Assembly (NCBI GenBank): GCA_964625835.1
Contig: CAZVES010000096.1
Location: 1 to 9,868 of the forward strand
Source of the DNA: UBA5336 sp964625835
GTDB lineage: Bacteria; Pseudomonadota; Alphaproteobacteria; Caulobacterales; Hyphomonadaceae
Direction: 5' to 3'
Length of the DNA: 9,868 bases
This document shows, in pieces, positions 6,689 through 9,868 of the stretch (position 1 is its first letter; the number at the start of each line of letters is the position of its first letter). The notes beneath the pieces were generated by a model, which saw only the letters and a program-made list of their open reading frames with translations, did not search any database and was not told the DNA's origin. Made by a program: the position numbers and the translations under genes.

Positions 6689-7429
6689 CTACCCCCAGTG
6701 CTCGGCAATCCAGGGGGTCGGGCGCACCGCCTTGTAGATCCTCTTATACCAGGGGGCGGGCCAGCGCCCGTCCCTGGCCTCGTCGGGGTCGGGCTTGCCT
6801 GTGAAGGCGACCACGCGCGTCTCCGGCGGCAGTTTCGGCGTGAGAAAGTGGTTGAGCGGCCATTTCGGCATCAGGGAATGCTTGAAGGACTGGCACCACC
6901 CGCTTGGCCAGTAGTCCATCTCACGTATTTCGCGGGAGATGTACACCTGGCTGATGCGGTGTGTGTCCACCTTTGCGGCCGGGTCGGCCATGAGGTTGTC
7001 ATAAAGATAGGAATGCGCGCCGACGCGGAAGCGGTAACACGAGGTGTTGCCGATGCCGCTGCCGGGCTGGGTCCAGTTCTCTGCCACGATGAAGGTCTTC
7101 TCCGGCGCGTGGTCGAAAAAGGCGTCGATGGAGCCTGTGATCACCAGGTCGATGTCGAAGAAGAGCACGTCGCCCGTGATGTTCTCCAGCGGGTCCTGCC
7201 AGAGGGCGATCTTGCGCCAGGGGAACCACTGCACCCGCTCGGGCAGGTCGATATGGGGCAGGGGCCTGGCCTCGATGCCTGCATCATAGCCGCTCGCATC
7301 ATCGGTGAAGCAGACAAAGCGCAGCGGGCGGGCCGTGTTGCGCTTTACCATGGCGTAGAGCCGGTTCACATAGTCGGCCCCGTAGCGCGTGCCCCAGCGC
7401 ATGCAGATGACGGTCTGTGTGTCGGCCAT
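6689..7429 (-). CDS. Putative glycosyltransferase-like protein with a DxD-type motif
   Basis: A 246-residue protein resembling uncharacterised alphaproteobacterial proteins with a GT-A-like fold; I know it by pattern, not by a named function. It opens with TVICMRWGTRYGADYVNRLY (6-25), like the donor-binding first strand of such enzymes. Then come LRFVCFTDD (36-44) and LFFDIDLVITGSID (89-102), where the Asp-Ile-Asp is a candidate DxD metal/nucleotide-sugar site. IVAENW (114-119), the Cys-bearing FRVG region and WPSGWCQSFK (174-183) follow. VVAFTGKPDPDEA (206-218) recalls the HG-type C-terminal strand of GT8-like enzymes, with Gly211 but no His. It is Trp- and Pro-rich at the end, with no signal peptide or membrane helix. 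The ATG at 7429 was chosen over the open upstream frame because AGGGG lies 7 bases ahead and the extra residues look non-coding. It is divergent from an epimerase-family gene, which may supply or modify its sugar; that is only inference. Confidence 0.75.
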   Translation of the reverse strand: MADTQTVICMRWGTRYGADYVNRLYAMVKRNTARPLRFVCFTDDASGYDAGIEARPLPHIDLPERVQWFPWRKIALWQDPLENITGDVLFFDIDLVITGSIDAFFDHAPEKTFIVAENWTQPGSGIGNTSCYRFRVGAHSYLYDNLMADPAAKVDTHRISQVYISREIREMDYWPSGWCQSFKHSLMPKWPLNHFLTPKLPPETRVVAFTGKPDPDEARDGRWPAPWYKRIYKAVRPTPWIAEHWG

Positions 7430-7575
7430 GTGAGAGCCCCTGGAAACGCAGTGTGCGCATCCGCCTACCCCATCGCCGCGAAGGAGGAAACACGGCCGCA
7501 TGCCATGGGGCCTTGTGGCTGGCCTTTTCGCGGTGGGCAGAGTAGCACACCGTGGAATTGGGAGGACGGTGCACC
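7430..7575. promoter_or_regulatory. Divergent intergenic region with an extra Shine-Dalgarno-like site
   Basis: These 146 bases separate the glycosyltransferase-like gene from the epimerase-family gene, so both promoters should lie here, but no clear boxes are visible. A full AAGGAGGA at 7481-7488 sits 11 bases before an ATG at 7500. That ATG opens a 32-codon frame (stop at 7596-7598) running past the epimerase start in another frame. This may be a small leader peptide or simply chance; its translation is Arg/Gly/Val-rich and unrecognised. Confidence 0.3.
7560..7566 (+). promoter_or_regulatory. Ribosome-binding site of the epimerase-family gene
   Basis: GGGAGGA ends 9 bases before the ATG at 7576. 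It fixes that start against the in-frame GTG at 7552, which lies upstream of this site and has none of its own. Confidence 0.75.
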
Positions 7576-8709
7576 ATGGTCGATCACGGACTGATTGAAC
7601 GGTCGAAAAAAGCCAAGAGCTGGATGCTGGATGCTTCCCTGCCCTTCTGGGCCGACCGGGGCGTCCACCCGAAGCTGGGCTTCCGCGAACGCCTCACCAT
7701 GGACGCCACACCCATCGAGGACCCCGACAGTCGCGTGAGGTTGCAGGCGCGCCAGACCTTCTGCTTTGCCTATGGCAAGCTGATGGGCTGGAGCGACCCG
7801 CGGGCCGATGAACTGGTGGCGCGCGGGCTGGGCGTGCTGGAAGGCCATTGCAGGCGGCCCGACGGGTTGTTTGGCGCGCGGATGAGCCATGCAGGCGGCC
7901 TGTCAGACGACCGCGCCGATCTCTATGACACCGCATTTGCGCTGCTCGCCCTGTCCTGGGCCCATCGTATGGGCGTGCCCGGCGCAGCTGATGCTGCCGG
8001 CGAGGCCAGCACCGCCATCGAGCGCGAGCTCCGGCGCCCGGCCAGCGAGGGCGGGTACCGCGAGGCCCTGCCCGCGCCGACCTTGCGCCTGCAGAACCCC
8101 CACATGCACCTGTTTGAAAGCTCGCTGGCGTTTTTCGAGGCCACCCAGTCGATGGCCGCCCTCGAACGCGCCAAGTCGATTGAACAGCTACTGGAGACCC
8201 GTTTCCTGACACCGCAGGGCGCGCTGCGTGAGGTGTTTGCCATGGACTGGGGGCCCGCATCCAGCGACCGGTTCGAGGCCGGTCACCAGTATGAGTGGGT
8301 CTGGCTGATGGCCGAGCGCGCCCGCCTGACCGGCGAACCCATATCCCGCGCCGCCGAAGGACTCTACGCGAAAGCCCTCGAACTGACCGGGCCGGACGGC
8401 GCAGTGGCGCTGTCACACACGCTGGAGGGCGAGGTCCTGGACGCAACCGAACGCACATGGGGCCTCACCGAGGCGCTGAAGGCGCACCTGGCGAGCATGC
8501 TGCTGGGCGACGGGGGGGCTGGCGCCAGGGCGATCGAGACCTTTGACAGGATGTGGGCGCGCCATGTGGAGCCCGCGCCGGAAGGCGGATGGCTGGACAA
8601 GTATGATGCCAGCGGCGCGCCGGTGGTCAGCGACATGACGGCGGCGACGGGCTACCATATCTATGTGGCCATTGCCGAGATGGAGCGTGTCTGCGACCTG
8701 CTGTCCTGA
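7576..8709 (+). CDS. N-acylglucosamine 2-epimerase (AGE) family protein, sugar epimerase/isomerase
   Basis: A 377-residue (alpha/alpha)6-barrel protein of the AGE family, which interconverts sugars (GlcNAc/ManNAc, mannose/fructose, cellobiose and others) by keto-enol chemistry. Family marks are RLQARQTFCFAYG (55-67, the RxQxR motif), DLYDTAFALLAL (115-126), NPHMHLFES (174-182, His176, His178, Glu181), GHQYEWVWLM (236-245, His237 and Glu240), TWGLTEALKA (294-303), GGWLDKYDASG (337-347) and GYHIY (359-363, His361). These include the His/Glu positions used in catalysis by characterised members. Alphaproteobacterial relatives are often named mannose-6-phosphate isomerase-like, but the substrate cannot be read from sequence. 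There is no signal peptide, so it should be cytosolic. A strong ribosome-binding site precedes the ATG at 7576. It is divergent from the glycosyltransferase-like gene, and a PilZ gene follows 104 bases later on the same strand. The family is secure, the substrate unknown. Confidence 0.88.
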   Translation: MVDHGLIERSKKAKSWMLDASLPFWADRGVHPKLGFRERLTMDATPIEDPDSRVRLQARQTFCFAYGKLMGWSDPRADELVARGLGVLEGHCRRPDGLFGARMSHAGGLSDDRADLYDTAFALLALSWAHRMGVPGAADAAGEASTAIERELRRPASEGGYREALPAPTLRLQNPHMHLFESSLAFFEATQSMAALERAKSIEQLLETRFLTPQGALREVFAMDWGPASSDRFEAGHQYEWVWLMAERARLTGEPISRAAEGLYAKALELTGPDGAVALSHTLEGEVLDATERTWGLTEALKAHLASMLLGDGGAGARAIETFDRMWARHVEPAPEGGWLDKYDASGAPVVSDMTAATGYHIYVAIAEMERVCDLLS

Positions 8710-8813
8710 CGGGCTCCCCTCCAGACCGCGCCGGATCGACAGGCCGGGACAGGACGAAACATTAACCTCTTCAGGAAATACTACTCCAGATTGAAATATC
8801 TGGAGTTCAGGGC
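8710..8813 (+). promoter_or_regulatory. Leader region of the PilZ gene
   Basis: This 104-base gap likely holds the PilZ promoter. It turns AT-richer from about 8758 (AACATTAACC...). No confident -35/-10 pair can be named. TTAACC at 8763-8768 matches only one half of a CtrA-type site, and no second half is at the required distance. The 3' end carries the inverted repeat listed separately. Confidence 0.35.
8783..8806 (+). promoter_or_regulatory. Perfect 9-bp inverted repeat covering the PilZ ribosome-binding site
   Basis: ACTCCAGAT (8783-8791) is perfectly complementary to ATCTGGAGT (8798-8806) around the 6-base loop TGAAAT. The GGAG at 8802-8805, 8 bases before the ATG at 8814, is the only good Shine-Dalgarno match and lies wholly inside the 3' arm. 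In mRNA the hairpin would hide the ribosome-binding site. As DNA, the dyad could instead be an operator. Confidence 0.55.
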
Positions 8814-9152
8814 ATGTTCGGGCTCAATCGAAGTCGCGCGATCAAGGCACGGATAGAGACTGTGAAGCAGGCTCGACAGCCCGCATTGCCGCCCCATCCG
8901 AAACCCCGGGGTATCATCCCGCGCGCGCTCCGCACACCATGCTATGCGAACTGCCAGGTCTATTTTGCCGGAAACACTTGCCTGCGCGGGGTGATCCTGG
9001 ACCATTCAGAGACTGGGGTACGGGTGCGCTTCAGCCATCGCTCGGCACTTCCCGAAGAGGTGCGGGTCGTTTCAGCGCGCCTGTCGCTGGACCGCAAGGC
9101 ACGCATCGTGCGCCGGCTGGATCAGGATATCGGGCTCGAATTCCTCGACTGA
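8814..9152 (+). CDS. Small PilZ-domain protein
   Basis: A 112-residue protein whose residues about 36-111 fit a single PilZ domain, the beta-barrel that often binds cyclic di-GMP to control motility, surface attachment or polysaccharide. The second ligand motif (D/N)xSxxG is intact as DHSETG (63-68), followed by VRVRF, and the domain ends with a typical RIVRRLDQDIGLEF run (97-110). The first motif, usually RxxxR, is imperfect: Arg32, Arg37 and Arg40 are present but with other spacing (RGIIPRALR). Ligand binding is therefore uncertain. Three cysteines (43, 47, 56) lie in the N-terminal half. The first 30 residues are basic and probably disordered. There is no membrane segment. The ATG at 8814 is the only sensible start, and its ribosome-binding site lies in a hairpin. 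The output partner is unknown. Confidence 0.75.
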   Translation: MFGLNRSRAIKARIETVKQARQPALPPHPKPRGIIPRALRTPCYANCQVYFAGNTCLRGVILDHSETGVRVRFSHRSALPEEVRVVSARLSLDRKARIVRRLDQDIGLEFLD

Positions 9153-9249
9153 TCCCCCTCGAAAACGTGTTTGACTCAAGGGCCGTGCTTGCTCTGTCTG
9201 TGCAGATGCATACTGTTGCCGGAAAGTCAGCACATACGGAGGAAGCGCC
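9153..9249 (+). promoter_or_regulatory. Intergenic region upstream of the SDR gene
   Basis: A 97-base gap that may contain the SDR promoter. TTGACT at 9171-9176 resembles a -35 box, but nothing -10-like lies 16-18 bases later. TGCTTG (9186-9191) with CATACT (9209-9214), spaced by 17, is an alternative weak pair. No terminator for the PilZ gene is visible. Confidence 0.25.
9238..9243 (+). promoter_or_regulatory. Ribosome-binding site of the SDR gene
   Basis: GGAGGA ends 6 bases before the ATG at 9250, an ideal spacing, which fixes the start of the truncated dehydrogenase. Confidence 0.75.
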
Positions 9250-9868
9250 ATGGGCCTTTTTGATCTGAGCGGCAAGTCGGCCATCATCACGGGGTCTTCC
9301 CGGGGCATTGGCAAGGCGATTGCCGAAGCCTTTGCAGACCATGGCGCCAGCGTGACCATCTCCTCGCGCAAGCCCGGCCCCTGCCAGGAGGTCGCCGCGG
9401 CCATCAATGAAAAGCATGGCGAGGGCCGCGCCATTGCCGTGCCCGCCAACATCTCCGAAAAAGACCAGCTCCAGGCCATGGTGGACGCCACCAATGAGGC
9501 CTTCGGAAAGGTAGACATCGTCGTCTGCAACGCCGCCTCCAACCCCTATTACGGGCCGATGGAGAATATCACCGACGAGGCGTTCGAGAAGATCCTGCAG
9601 AACAACATCATCTCCAATCACTGGCTGATCCAGATGTGCGCGCCGCAGATGCGCGAGCGAAAGGATGGCGCAATCATCCTCGTCAGCTCGATTGGCGGGT
9701 TGAAGGCTTCTCCCGTTATCGGCGCCTACAACATCTCGAAGGCGGCCGATTTCCAGCTCGCGCGGAACCTGGCCGCCGAGTATGGCAAGGACAATGTGCG
9801 CGTGAACTGCATTGCGCCGGGCCTGATCAAGACCGACTTTGCCCGCGCCCTCTGGGAAAATCCCGACA
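9250..9868 (+). CDS. Short-chain dehydrogenase/reductase, 3' end cut by the window
   Basis: A classical SDR family NAD(P)-dependent oxidoreductase, of which the first 206 residues are in view (the family is about 250-260 long, so the last 50 or so are missing). The Rossmann dinucleotide loop is TGSSRGIG (14-21). SSRKP (38-42), with Arg40 at the cofactor-selecting strand end, hints at NADP. NAAS (94-97) is the structural motif. The active-site set is Asn119, Ser147, Tyr160 and Lys164 (YNISK), and IAPGLIKTDF (188-197) follows as usual. The arrangement resembles DHRS4-like and 3-oxoacyl-ACP reductase-like SDRs; the substrate cannot be told. The start is firm because of a GGAGGA ribosome-binding site 6 bases upstream. 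It follows the PilZ gene on the same strand but with a 97-base gap, so it probably has its own promoter. Confidence 0.9.
   Translation, partial: MGLFDLSGKSAIITGSSRGIGKAIAEAFADHGASVTISSRKPGPCQEVAAAINEKHGEGRAIAVPANISEKDQLQAMVDATNEAFGKVDIVVCNAASNPYYGPMENITDEAFEKILQNNIISNHWLIQMCAPQMRERKDGAIILVSSIGGLKASPVIGAYNISKAADFQLARNLAAEYGKDNVRVNCIAPGLIKTDFARALWENPD

Noticed and set aside
6455..7594. A 379-codon plus-strand open frame across the ETF-QO tail and the glycosyltransferase-like gene
   Set aside because: It overlaps two better-supported genes, runs antisense to one and out of frame with the other, and shows no motifs.
8763..8768. TTAACC upstream of the PilZ gene, considered as a CtrA site
   Set aside because: The second TTAA half-site seven bases away is absent; a single half-site is too common to support a call.
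1..9868. An accessory defence, toxin-antitoxin or biosynthetic system
   Set aside because: Every substantial open stretch belongs to a recognisable housekeeping or sugar-metabolism family; there is no shift in composition, no integration scar and no paired small genes of the toxin-antitoxin kind.

Overview
The window is about 9.9 kb of GC-rich, densely coding chromosomal DNA. It most likely comes from an alphaproteobacterium, perhaps of the Maricaulales/Hyphomonadaceae/Caulobacterales type. This rests on recalled family patterns: the XerC motif style, a family 4 uracil-DNA glycosylase with alphaproteobacterial-type substitutions, that gene standing back to back with ETF-ubiquinone oxidoreductase, and a small PilZ protein. 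No marker fixes the genus. I recognise ten genes on both strands. There are no rRNAs, tRNAs, insertion sequences, CRISPR arrays or attachment sites, and no gene-free stretch above 300 bases; the longest gap is about 146 bases.

Left part (1-4023): xerC (tyrosine recombinase, possibly cut at its 5' end) is followed on the same strand by xthA (exonuclease III). Tail to tail with xthA, on the minus strand, lies a two-gene operon: a GT2-type glycosyltransferase of the rSAM/selenodomain-associated transferase 2 type, then a transferase 1 type protein, joined by a 4-base ATGA overlap. Divergent from this pair is a PAPS-dependent sulfotransferase. The context suggests a cell-surface or metabolite glycosylation/sulfation theme, but this is inference.

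Middle part (4015-6602): a family 4 uracil-DNA glycosylase gene on the minus strand overlaps the sulfotransferase tail by 9 bases. A 98-base AT-rich divergent region separates it from the ETF-ubiquinone oxidoreductase gene. That enzyme passes electrons from fatty-acid and amino-acid dehydrogenases, via ETF, to ubiquinone.

Right part (6603-9868): a putative glycosyltransferase-like protein with a DxD-type motif (minus strand) stands divergent from an N-acylglucosamine 2-epimerase-family protein (plus strand). Next come a small PilZ-domain protein, whose ribosome-binding site lies inside a perfect 9-bp inverted repeat, and a short-chain dehydrogenase/reductase cut by the window end.

Overall this looks like ordinary housekeeping chromosome with a few sugar- and sulfate-transfer genes. 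I see no convincing new multi-gene system. The points most worth a second look are the hairpin over the PilZ ribosome-binding site, the glycosylase lacking two canonical Fe-S cysteines, and the transferase 1/2 pair without its usual radical-SAM partners in view.
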